A stretch of 64,000 nt of DNA from Trigonopsis variabilis. Its lineage: Eukaryota > Ascomycota > Trigonopsidomycetes > Trigonopsidales > Trigonopsidaceae. The notes under the pieces were generated by a model, which was not told the origin of the DNA, did no database searches, and saw nothing but the letters and a program-made list of their open reading frames with translations. Below, piece after piece: positions 55,001 to 64,000 of the stretch. Position numbers and translations under genes: made by a program. The stretch's first letter is position 1. Each line of letters starts with the position of its first letter. The stretch lies in assembly GCA_003707065.3 (NCBI GenBank), contig PPXM03000014.1, positions 62,001 to 126,000 of the forward strand. The letters are read 5' to 3'.

Positions 55001-55943
55001 AATTATTTATCCAGTTCAGGGTGCTATTGCCGGAGCAGTCACTTGTCGTGCACACACCCACATGAGCATCTGAATCGAGATAAAAGGAATAAATGAGAGA
55101 TAATCCCATTGAGCTGGGATCTTGCAATTGAGAAGCAAAGAGAACTATATTTCCAGATGGGTTTTCATAGGCATAAACATCTACCCATGCCTCAGTTTCT
55201 AGATCACCGATCTGGACAACTGAGAAGTCTGTGGAGGCTGCAATCTCGACAGAACTTGACGTTGAAGAAGGTTGAATGCTTATCGAAGCGGTCGACGCCT
55301 TCGAGATGGATGTACTCGACCTGCCTGGAGAATTGGAAGATAAAGACGAAGCTGCAGTCAAGCGACCTAAAGAGGAAGACGGTAAGTTTGAAAGAGCAGA
55401 AGTCGAAACTGTCCATGAAGAAGAAACTGGATTGGAGCCAGAGATTAACCTGATATTACTATATTGCCCATATGCCGAACTTGAGCATGCTGCTGAATAA
55501 GGCCGTATATACCACGCCGACGTCGAGAAACCGCAGACATTGAACTCAACTTCTTGTTGGTACGTCAAGTAATAACTTGAATCCATAGAAATTACAGAAA
55601 GGTAAGGATTGGAAGGAGAACTGACGGACAAATAATTATTTATCCAGTTCAGGGTGCTATTGCTGGAGCAGTCACTTGTCATGCACACACCCACATGAGC
55701 GTCTGAATCGAGATAAAAGGAATAAATGAGAGATAATCCCACTGAGCTGGGATCCTGCAATTGAGAACCGAAAAGAATTATATTTCCAGAAGGGTTTTCA
55801 TAGGCATAGATATCTACCCATGCCCCAGTTCCTAGATCACCGATCTGGATAGCCGGATAATATGTTGCGTCGGACAGTGCAACTACCTTCACGATATAAA
55901 GAATGCTCAGAGCTATAAAGGCAAAACCCTCAGTCATTCTCAT
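52016..55943 (-). CDS. Large GPI wall protein: two copies of an unrecognised domain, Ser/Thr stalk, PIR-like module
   Basis: About 1,281 residues from exons 55943-53396, 53350-53279 and 53241-52016. The 45- and 37-nt introns are both phase 1, so the 72-nt middle exon is symmetric. A signal peptide (FAFIALSILYIVKVVALS) is followed by two near-identical domains of about 145 residues (about 31-175 and 242-386) with AWVDIYAYENPSGN, YSFYLDSDAHVGVC, NWINNYLSVSSPSNPYLSVI and FNVCGFSTSAWYIRPY; I do not recognise this family. A long Ser-rich stalk precedes LLRR (53096-53104), then a four-Cys PIR-like domain (C-53-C-17-C-13-C, 53077-52817), a tail with Cys pairs (KTCDSGNCHH, TSCLSSKCFE) and a GPI-type end (YHLVFLLLGFIIVF). 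The frame extends upstream of the ATG to 56,200 without another ATG. Confidence 0.8.
54768..55840 (-). repeat. Tandem 633-bp (211-codon) duplication inside the wall-protein gene
   Basis: Bases 54768-55212 and 55401-55840 repeat at an offset of 633. The first 263 bases (54768-55030 and 55401-55663) are identical; the next roughly 180 have about 15 mismatches. The stalk pieces between them are diverged. Confidence 0.9.
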
Positions 55944-58900
55944 GGCCACGCCAGGCAAAAAGTCACAAACATCCTTGGCGGCTTGTGCTTTATCTTCGGA
56001 CGTAGTAGAGGGGACCGGCCCAAACTTTGCAGAAACAGATGTACAATAATGAACGCTACAAATAGCCTTTTCCGGTAATCCTAGCGTTCCACAAATGGTA
56101 TGGCTCTGAACCTGATTGCCGAAAGCGGCAGTTGGGACATTAAGAGCTGAACAGATCACCAATGAACAGCTAGTATGAGACGCAATTGCACGACGAGAAT
56201 GTCACCACAAACGTCCCTATATAGGCCAGTCGTCTGAACTTATGGACAGACACCCTATCTGAAAAGTACTCATAACCTGTCCAACGGAAATATTTATCGA
56301 CATATAGAGGCAGATCGGACGTCTTGCTATTCACCAAAGGTTGGGGGAATCGACCGCTAACAGCCCTTCCGTGTCTTCAGTTGTGCAACACGCTCTTCGC
56401 CGCTACGCTTACGAATAGAGCTCGCACGATGCTTACGTTATCACGTTCAGGATAGTCGTATCATTTAGATGCAAAAAGTTGCTTATCAGCATAGCCAGAC
56501 ATTTTTCCATGTAACGTGGAATGCGATCGCGTTCGTCGTTTACCTTCCTCAACATCAAGCCAGTTACGCCGCGTGACCTTTGCCGCATACCGGTTCAATC
56601 AGCGAAAGAATTCCCCCACACTTTCATCTGACCATTTGGTCCCAAATCAGTTCAATCAGATGATATGCAGGTCGATTGCCGGGAAAGATTTAAGCAGACC
56701 GGAAAATATAGGAAGATCAGTGTTCAGGTCTGGCCCTGATCTGCGTGCAACTCCTTGTCCAGCGGAACGGAATACTGTACATCGACCCATTAATTTCTCA
56801 CAATTTGGATGAACCGTTGGTATTAAAATAATTTGATTGTGTTGGCCTCTCAAAACCTATTGTCTCCTAGGCACGAAGGTTTGTCTTGCAATAAGGATCA
56901 ATGAAACTCCTACATAACCTAAATGTGATGTCATACATGCGCTATGCAAAGAGAGTAGTGTCACTGACCAAGAAATGTAGACACTGTCAACCTTCGGACA
57001 TGGCTTACTCTTGTATCGCTTTATGCCAGAATTGTGAGACATACCCGACAATAAAATACCGATCAGTATTGACAAATCCTTAATTACAGTCATAGTAGAA
57101 TATACTCACTATTGACTAGTATAGTTCGATCCTTTAAACAAAGTACAGCCTGTCAACAACATTAGTTGAGGGAGCTAACGGATGATGAAAGAGCGTGTGG
57201 CAACTGCCGTTTCCCATTGAAATATATCCAAGAAAAGATCTTTGACGTAGTTATCCAATCCGATCCTCTGGTATCATTCCAATTGGTTATGAGAATGAAG
57301 GAATATCGCAACGGCTTAATATGAACCAAGATCAGCTGAGAACTGAAGTAGATACTATGGAGATCGGTGTTTTCAAGACAATAGTCGATATTTCCCTCTG
57401 TCAGAAATACCGTTAGAGTATCTTTCTAGATATTTCAGACCCACTATGAGGGTGTCATTGGTTTTATGACGGAACCGACGGGCCTGGATGAGACAAGGCT
57501 TACTGGATATAAAAGGTATCTATCTGCACACCACTTTTCTTATTCTATAGCTCCATTTCTAATTCTTACGCTTTGATGAGAAGAAAAGTTAAAATGACTT
57601 CAGATAAATATTCTTGCTTAGAATGATGTGTTCTGCGCCTTTGCCATCGCTACTGTTCTATTGTGCATATCATAATCTTTTAGTCTGAGTATCTTAATAA
57701 CATAAAGGAGCACTTTAGACCTTAAGATAAACTCTGCTCTGCATTTCGCTCTGTGCTCTTAGCCTACACGATAATGACTACTCTCCTCTAGATCGTCAAC
57801 TGTTCAATTCATCGAAACAAATACAACCACAAAACAGTAAAAGTATTTATTCAATAGCATAAAATAACATAAATCCAAGACCAAGTTATGATACCGACAG
57901 GCAAATACATAAGTGAATAAAGACTCAAGAAGGCGATATGGCTTCTTAAAAGAGGCCAACTGAGACGATAGGATTGAAATTGTTGGCTCCAGTCTTCCGC
58001 AAATTTTTTTTTAAAACCCGCAGCCGTGTACATGGTACACAAGGCCTTGCTTATTTTATACTCCAAGTTGAAAAGCTTCATGAATAGCGCGTTTGGGAAG
58101 CTTGGCGTAGTCAAATGTTCTCTTTTGTTTAGAAATCAGCATTATCATATATTACCTTCAAAGAATATAAGGCTTGGAAAGAGAGTGGGAATCGAGAAGC
58201 CAAAGGTGTCCAGCCTCATGTGTGAAGCAGCTGTTCACCTGTCCTTATGGGCGTCTTCAACGAGCACAGTTGATTAAGATTCGGACAGAAAGTCCAAGTT
58301 TGTTTCACGCTTTTTAAGTGCGATGGAGCATAGATTGGCTCTTAGGATAAAGAGTAGCCAAGTTAAACTGTAATATACCTCCAGTAACTAAAATGTGGTT
58401 AGATGGGATTGAAAGTGAAGAAAGGGGTATTATTCTACATCTCATTGTTGTGTGTGACCAAACAAGAAGAAAAAAGGGAAATGGCTACAATTTTATGGCC
58501 ATTATTCTTTAGTCTGACCGGTCTTGTCTTAAAAGCACATTATGACCCTATCACGATGTTATTAACTTGACCTCACAACAAGGGCGTGTAAGCTTTTCTT
58601 GAAGAAGAACACCTTCATAGGAGAGGGAATACCTTCTCGGTATGTTGATCGTCGTACAAAGCTCTCGATACCTCATATGTTTACATAGAGGCTAAAACAA
58701 TAATAAAGATCACTTAAATTATCAACTTTGGACTCTTTCTAGAAACCAACTGAGGATGCTTAAAAATTAAAAAAACCAGAACTCAGACCTTAGAATGTTT
58801 CATGAACGTTTCTGAACAAACTTGTTACGCACCTCCAAAGACTCATTGTTTGGTCGGTGCCGCACGTGACTAGCACACCATGCCTGCTGGTAGGAAGATA

Positions 58901-59159
58901 AGGCTACGCTCATTTACTTTCCTACGATGTCCCCAAGATAGTATATGCCTTTTACCTTCCATCAGGGCCACTACGCGGCCGGATCATGAGGATGAGACAC
59001 TTCGGTAACGTTATTGGGGGAGAGAGTATTTGTCAGCATCACATCACGTTTGTCAGCAATTATGTCTTTTCCGGACGAACCTAAGTAGAAACATCTTTGT
59101 TGGTATTTGGAACATTTGATTTCAACTCAATTGCTCGATATTAAGGATTAACAAGAAGA
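55944..59159. other. 3.2-kb divergent region between wall-protein gene and oxidoreductase
   Basis: A TATA-like element (cctatatagg) lies at 56216-56225, about 275 bases before the wall-protein ATG. Between them the wall-protein frame stays open and Cys-rich but has no ATG (see findings). The rest shows only frames below about 100 codons without motifs. Confidence 0.45.
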
Positions 59160-60266
59160 ATGACGGCTCCAGTTATTAAAGCAAAGAAATTTGTGTTGCG
59201 CGCCGATGTTGACCCCAGCAAATGGTTTGACTTTGATGAGGAAAAGGGAACTTTCAAGCTCGAGGACTTTGAGATTAATCCGGCAGCACTCAAAGAAGGG
59301 GATTTCGTCGCTGAGACCATTTATCTTTCGAACGATCCTGCTCAAAAGTTCTGGATTGCGCCAATTGACAAGGTCTACAGACAGGGCATCTCTGCTGGTG
59401 AAACTATTCCAGCTAGAGGTATCGCAAAGGTCGTTGCATCTAAGGACCCTGACTATCCTGTCGGGAGCTATTTGACCGGCTCGTTGGGTTGGACTACTCA
59501 CTATATTGGGAACAAAGCAACCGCTGGAGCGGCACAAATCGAGCCTCTTGATCCAGCTAAAGTCGAGCACCTGTGGTGGTATGTCAGTTTGCTTGGTAGT
59601 ACTGCTTTGACTGCCTGGACGATTTTCTTCGAGACTGCTCAATTGCAACAACGAACTGAAGACTATGACAAGATCTACTTAATCACTGGCGCTGCTGGCG
59701 CTGTTGGAACCATCTCGATTCAGCTCGCTCTCAATGTTTTCAAAGCAAAGAAAGTGATTGCCGTCGCTGGCGGGCCTGACAAAGTCAAATTTGTTGAATC
59801 ATTTGGTGATCGAGTTGTGGGCGTTGACTATAAGAGCCCGGACTTCAGAGATAAGCTTGTCAAAGCCGCTGGCGGTGAAAACACAGTTGACTACTTTATT
59901 GATAATGTGGGCGGTGAAATCCTGGATTTTTCTGCGTCCAAGTTGGTTAAAGTTCATGGAACTATCTTGGCCTGTGGTTCTATTTCAGGCTACGCTCATG
60001 GACAACTTGTCTTTCATGCCTACGGCAGTGTTGTGATGAAGCGGTTGACTATTAAAGGTCTTCTAGTTTCTGACTACAAAGACAAGTTCCCTGCAGCTCG
60101 CGAACAACTCCTGCAATTCATTAAGCAAGGCAAGATCAGAACCGAGGATGCGGTCACGATTGTCAAGGCTTTTGGTCCAGACTTTAAAAATGTCCCTAAA
60201 ATCTGGAGCGGTCTTTTCCACGGCGTTAACAAGGGAAAGCTCCTCACTCAGATTAATGATGAGTAG
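59160..60266 (+). CDS. MDR-family NADP-dependent oxidoreductase (alkenal/prostaglandin-reductase type, Yml131w-like)
   Basis: A cytosolic zinc-free medium-chain reductase of 368 residues, one exon. It reduces the C=C bond of enals or enones with NADPH in known relatives. Visible features are an N-terminal GroES-like part (FVAETIYLSNDPAQKFWI, in place of the zinc-site Cys and His), YPVGSYLTGSLGWTTHYI, GSTALTAWTIFFE and the nucleotide-binding loop LITGAAGAVGTISIQLALNV at about residue 173. DYFIDNVGGEILDFS and CGSISGYAH follow. Such enzymes often serve detoxification of lipid-peroxidation products. It is divergent from the wall-protein gene across 3.2 kb. Confidence 0.9.
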   Translation: MTAPVIKAKKFVLRADVDPSKWFDFDEEKGTFKLEDFEINPAALKEGDFVAETIYLSNDPAQKFWIAPIDKVYRQGISAGETIPARGIAKVVASKDPDYPVGSYLTGSLGWTTHYIGNKATAGAAQIEPLDPAKVEHLWWYVSLLGSTALTAWTIFFETAQLQQRTEDYDKIYLITGAAGAVGTISIQLALNVFKAKKVIAVAGGPDKVKFVESFGDRVVGVDYKSPDFRDKLVKAAGGENTVDYFIDNVGGEILDFSASKLVKVHGTILACGSISGYAHGQLVFHAYGSVVMKRLTIKGLLVSDYKDKFPAAREQLLQFIKQGKIRTEDAVTIVKAFGPDFKNVPKIWSGLFHGVNKGKLLTQINDE

Positions 60267-61539
60267 GAATCTGAATGGCCCAGTAGAAAGAACCGGCCCT
60301 CTATTAGTTCTTTATAGTAAAATCGTCGAATCGTTTCAAGTTTGTAGATGTGATGACATAGACTTCTCAACAGCGAGCCAAACAGATGCATGTAGGCTCC
60401 CGACTGCGAAAAGCTACAATGAAACCTTTCAAATAGATACTTATCTAATTGTAAATATCGCCTATGGAGAGGCATACGACTAGTTGCGAAAACCAGAACA
60501 CTCTATCCTGTGCGTAGGTGTGTACGCCTTTCAGTAAGCTTTCCTCTTTACATCTGACAAAGACCACCTGATGCTTAGATAGTATTATTTTATTATTTTC
60601 GAACCAACATTTCTATCGGTTGACGAACAGCGGATGGAATTAATACTTCTGTTTGGACAAATACACAAGTGTCTTGCAAAGCTGTTTCCCCCACCGTAGA
60701 CCAATAATTTTCAACGGCAGCTGAAAAGCTATTTAGTCTATCTCTATGAATTATGTTCACTATCTACATAAGCTGCATTTGTATCAACGCTTGCCGGAGC
60801 CAGACATCCTGCGTTGCGAAAGTCATCTAGCTAAACATACTAGAAAGACAAGGCAACATGACCAGCAGCCATCGTAAATGGGGAAATGAGCATCGTAGAA
60901 AGAAAAATTGCCAGACAATCCCTACATTAAGACAGGCCAAAACAACACAGACTAACAGTAACTCTCTTTAGTGTTCTAGAAGGGGGCAGGTTCTAACAAC
61001 TCGCACAACTTCTGCTTACGTCTTCCCGCTTTCCAACATCAACGAATGGACTTTAATTGATGAAAACGGCTTTCTTTGTTTATTTTTCTCCCGCCAATCT
61101 CATAATGTCTGCCGTCTTGGCTGTCGACAGATGCCTTCTCAGGCAGTAAGTGCTTCCTCGCTGTTCGAAACTAGATTGTCTTATTCTCAGAATTAGAGAA
61201 GGTTCGCCCATAAACCAGCCAAAGTTCATCTCATCCAATCGAGTTCCTTGACTGCTTTGAAGGCTAAGTATATCATCGCACCAGGGCGAAAAGCGATCAC
61301 CTCTAGTCAACCATAGTTGTCGGCTTCAAAACATGAACGGTAAACGTAAAGATGTATCGAACTGGATTGGAATTTAGGCTACTGCCGATAATACCTAAGC
61401 CACCCCCTAATTGGCGTATCATGATGCTGCGGTTAGCAACCGTTGTCATGCAATTCCGACGCCGCGCGTTCGTTACCTGTTTAGTATTCGTTGTTCTTGG
61501 TTAACAAAGACTCTTTGTCTTCGTGCCGACATATCCTCC

Positions 61540-61750
61540 TTTGGATATATAGGGGTACGGTACATGTAGTTGGAAATAAGATTGAATTGAAGTCGCTTCC
61601 AGAACTTCGCTCACACCGTAACACATGATCGCGTCGTTACTGTCACGATACGCAGAATCATTGTTACGGTGTGAGCGTAAGTTTTGGAAAACAATCTCAA
61701 TTTAAGCTTGATTCTATAGCGTAAAAGCTACTCCTTATATATTCATAACT
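61540..61750. repeat. Imperfect inverted repeat (foldback) with a perfect 16-bp core
   Basis: Arms cgctcacaccgtaaca (61608-61623) and its exact complement (61662-61677) flank a 38-base loop. Similarity extends outward: ttccagaactt against ttccaaaactta, then AATTGA blocks and a TATATA block, to about 61540 and 61750. No coding frame lies within. Confidence 0.8.
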
Positions 61751-62120
61751 GCGCCGTCTGCCACATATTTGAAATATTAGAGGAGAATTCATATCTCATA
61801 ACTCACTTATGAGTAGGTATTACCAAACGTTGTCAGGATTGCAGGATTGCTGCCGACGGACGACGGTTGCTAATCGCAACAATCATTGTTACGATGTGAA
61901 CGTTAAAATTCTGGAAATAATATCAGTTCAATCTTGTCTTCATAGCGCAAAATGCTACTCCTTGTATATTCATGATTGCGGCGCCAGCGATATGCTTATG
62001 ACACATCAGGTGAGAACTCTTATATCATGTCACTACGAGTATTTGTTATTTGTAGCTGTGGCGAGTCATGTCGCAACGGGCGTCAGGATTGCCTGACGAC
62101 GATCTAACCGCTACAATCAT
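61655..62120. repeat. Two diverged direct repeats of about 225 bp
   Basis: Copy 1 begins aatcattgttacggtgtga (61656) and copy 2 aatcattgttacgatgtga (61881). Matches continue through ctactcctt and tatattcat, then gtcaggattgc, and end with a further caatcattg near 62114. The right arm of the palindrome is the start of copy 1. Confidence 0.8.
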
Positions 62121-62316
62121 TGCAACTGTTGAATTCTATGATTTTTTTTCCATTTCTTACTTCTCCTTTTTTCCTCCATTTCTTGTTTCTAGTTAAGACA
62201 GCAACATTTGCTTTCAGTTTAAAAACATAATCCGTCAACTAAGAGATGTAAGTGCATACACTGTCAAGAAGCGAAAAACAAACAAGGAAGAACTCAACAA
62301 AGAATACCACAATAAC

Positions 62317-63537
62317 ATGGACACAACAAACATCAACTATAAGATTCCTAGAGGGCTTTATGCCGTGCCGCCTGAGCTCCTGGACCTCAGGTCAGACTCC
62401 GATATTGACCAGGCTCTCCTGCATCCTCCTGCCATCACGGATGAGAAAAATATCTGGTTTTTCTGGCATTCTGGCTTCGCCAGGATGTATCCCTACGCTC
62501 AGCGCACCATCAGAGCCTATTATCGACGCTTCAGCAAGCTTGGCTGGGTCATTCGCGTCGTGGACCGCGACCCGCAGTCTCTCCTCTACATTGGAAACTT
62601 CTTGGACCTCGAAGACTCGGCAACCTTTCCTGATGCTTTCCGTAACGGTACAATTGGCGGTGACTACTCTGCACAGCACTATTCCGACCTCGTACGGTGG
62701 CCTCTGCTATTGAAGTATGGTGGTGTTTATGCTGATGTGGGCATGATACAGATTGGTGACCTTGATCGCCTCTGGAACGAGACCATCGGCAACCGTGACT
62801 CACCATACGAGGTGATTTCATACGGAAGAACACTGTCAAATTATTTTCTGGCCTCTAATCGTAACAATGCCCTGTTCGCACAATGCCATAGACTATTCTT
62901 GGCCCTTTGGGCAGCTGATGGTGGCAAGACTAGCACCGAAGGCATGCATACGAGTCCACTGCTGAAGGAAGTGCCGCTAATGGGCGATGATTCTATGACC
63001 TTTACCGAGAATGGACGGGTATACGCACCTGAGGAGGTCAAACGCATGCTTACTGACTATATTATTCAAGGCCAAGTCATGACTCTGGTTATGGGATTAG
63101 TGGATGAGGCAGGTTCTTGGAATGGACCCAAATACTGCCGTGATCATGTTTACGCGATCGATTTCATGGTCGGCAGCCAGTTAATTAACGAGCTTACCAA
63201 CTGGAATGGATTGCGACAGTTTGAGCTCATGTCCTTGCCATTGCCAAAGGAAGGCAAAGAGGAGAGTACGGAGCAGAAGCTAGCAAGAGAAATTGTCGAA
63301 CAGTGTTTGACAAGGAGCTTCGGGTTTAAGCTCGCGACTGGTCTGATCTTAAGGGTCCATGGCGACACACTAGGCTCGCTTTGGAGGAAACATATCGGGA
63401 GTGATATTGTCCCGGGCACATATGCGCATTGGCTCAGAATCGCAACCGGTAATTGGAATCAAAAAGATCTTCCCGCGCCGTTGGTGTTTGATCTTGGGAG
63501 TCCAATCAAGCAGGGACCTCTCTTGGAAGCCGTATAG
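62317..63537 (+). CDS. Glycosyltransferase, capsular-polysaccharide-synthesis family (GT32-like fold)
   Basis: A 406-residue protein in one exon, resembling fungal 'capsule polysaccharide biosynthesis' proteins. Visible blocks are NIWFFWHSGFARMYPYAQRT (acceptor side), GWVIRVVDRDPQSLLYIGNF, then HYSDLVRWPLLLKYGGVYAD with the metal/nucleotide-sugar motif ADVG (Asp140) and a later GDDSMTF. The C-terminal half is typical of the family but has no residues I can assign. There is no signal peptide or membrane segment, so it may be cytosolic, unlike Golgi mannosyltransferases. The family is scattered in filamentous fungi and uncommon in budding yeasts as far as I know; transfer is possible. Its neighbourhood with wall-protein genes may be coincidence. 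Confidence 0.8.
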   Translation: MDTTNINYKIPRGLYAVPPELLDLRSDSDIDQALLHPPAITDEKNIWFFWHSGFARMYPYAQRTIRAYYRRFSKLGWVIRVVDRDPQSLLYIGNFLDLEDSATFPDAFRNGTIGGDYSAQHYSDLVRWPLLLKYGGVYADVGMIQIGDLDRLWNETIGNRDSPYEVISYGRTLSNYFLASNRNNALFAQCHRLFLALWAADGGKTSTEGMHTSPLLKEVPLMGDDSMTFTENGRVYAPEEVKRMLTDYIIQGQVMTLVMGLVDEAGSWNGPKYCRDHVYAIDFMVGSQLINELTNWNGLRQFELMSLPLPKEGKEESTEQKLAREIVEQCLTRSFGFKLATGLILRVHGDTLGSLWRKHIGSDIVPGTYAHWLRIATGNWNQKDLPAPLVFDLGSPIKQGPLLEAV

Positions 63538-64000
63538 TCATGTTTGCTGGCAGGATCTCTTACAGTATCAGGACAAATCAAAGAGACTTTTTGATATATA
63601 ACAAAAACCATCATCCGTCTGCCCTCCGACAGCTGTTGTCGTGTAAAATCGTGCGCCATTCGTCTCGGATTTTCTTTACAAACTCCCATACTTGGATTAG
63701 CGACTGAAATAACGATAGTGAGGAGATATCAAAGTTAAAACGCAGAGCAGGGACTGTTAGAGAGTAGCATTTTCGCACACGACTGAGAATGGTCTACGGC
63801 TGTGTAGGAGTTCTCTTACACGGCTTGACCGAACACTCGGACCAGGTGAATTCTGTGAGTAAGGATCAGTATGCTGATGATTGACGCCGAAAATCATGTT
63901 TTTAATAGCGATGATTATCACTTATCTGCGGCTGGGCATCCGAACCCAGGGATCACTGCTTGATTCGGGCAGAGACTTGAGTCTTCGCAATTACAAGCGA
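63538..64000. other. Right window edge, no gene supported
   Basis: About 460 bases after the glycosyltransferase. A short plus-strand frame from an ATG at 63789 (MVYGCVGVLLHGLTEHSDQV) ends within 35 codons and no plausible splice rescues it, so I leave it uncalled. Confidence 0.35.

Larger units (their letters stand above)
60267..62316. other. 2-kb spacer before the glycosyltransferase, with repeats at its 3' end
   Basis: No gene is supported. The last 600 bases hold an imperfect palindrome and diverged direct repeats, listed separately; the rest has no structure I can identify. Confidence 0.4.

Noticed and set aside
57851-58114. 87-codon minus-strand hydrophobic frame
   Set aside because: First codon is not ATG, no family recognised, isolated in a non-coding region.
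29495-59159. Retroelement or DNA transposon coding sequence in the long gaps
   Set aside because: No reverse transcriptase, integrase or transposase motif seen in any frame.
61540-62120. Repeat block as a solo LTR or transposon end
   Set aside because: No recognisable LTR borders, target-site duplication or element coding sequence; kept only as repeats.
63789-63890. Possible first exon (MVYGCVGVLLHGLTEHSDQV)
   Set aside because: A stop follows within 35 codons and the best GT..AG splice leads straight to another stop.

Overview
The window reads as nuclear DNA of a budding yeast (Saccharomycotina) with a standard-type CUG codon. A CTG codon falls on the conserved Leu that follows PESPRY in the hexose transporter. 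Genes are mostly long single frames. At least 19 introns can be placed, all about 33-46 nt, with GT..AG ends and often a CTAAC/CTAAT/CTGAC-like branch site. The species cannot be fixed from sequence alone. Short introns, an Argonaute gene and large wall-protein genes suggest a lineage outside the classic Saccharomyces group.

Left edge (1-1,569): the first 523 codons of an Argonaute gene (RGG-rich N-terminus, N domain, PAZ) on the minus strand, cut by the window edge.

2.3-29.5 kb: a dense accessory nutrient region. It holds two Zn2Cys6 transcription factors, two amidase-signature hydrolases, a DUR3-type urea/polyamine symporter, a DHA1/QDR-like MFS protein, an aldehyde dehydrogenase, an FSH1-type serine hydrolase, an APC permease of the GABA/amine type, two Dal5-like MFS permeases and a sugar transporter. 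The simplest reading (inference) is uptake and breakdown of amides, urea, amines and related nitrogen compounds under local Zn-cluster and possibly GATA control.

34-56 kb: four very large cell-surface genes with long (2.4-4.9 kb) upstream regions. They are a GPI-type phospholipase C, a CFEM+GLEYA adhesin, a GLEYA adhesin with a Ser/Ala repeat stalk, and a protein with two tandem copies of an unrecognised domain. Three of them, with unrelated heads, end in the same module: a dibasic (Kex2-like) site exactly six residues before a four-cysteine domain (C-53/55-C-14/18-C-13-C) that resembles the C-terminal domain of PIR wall proteins, then a Thr/Ser tail and a GPI-type hydrophobic end. Small symmetric introns and exons sit in the Ser/Thr stalks. 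This modular, possibly processed, surface-display family is the most interesting content of the window.

59-64 kb: an MDR-family NADP-dependent oxidoreductase (Yml131w-like), a 2-kb spacer with an imperfect palindrome and diverged tandem repeats, and a capsule-polysaccharide-type glycosyltransferase. I saw no tRNA, rRNA, CRISPR array or recognisable transposon or retroelement coding sequence.
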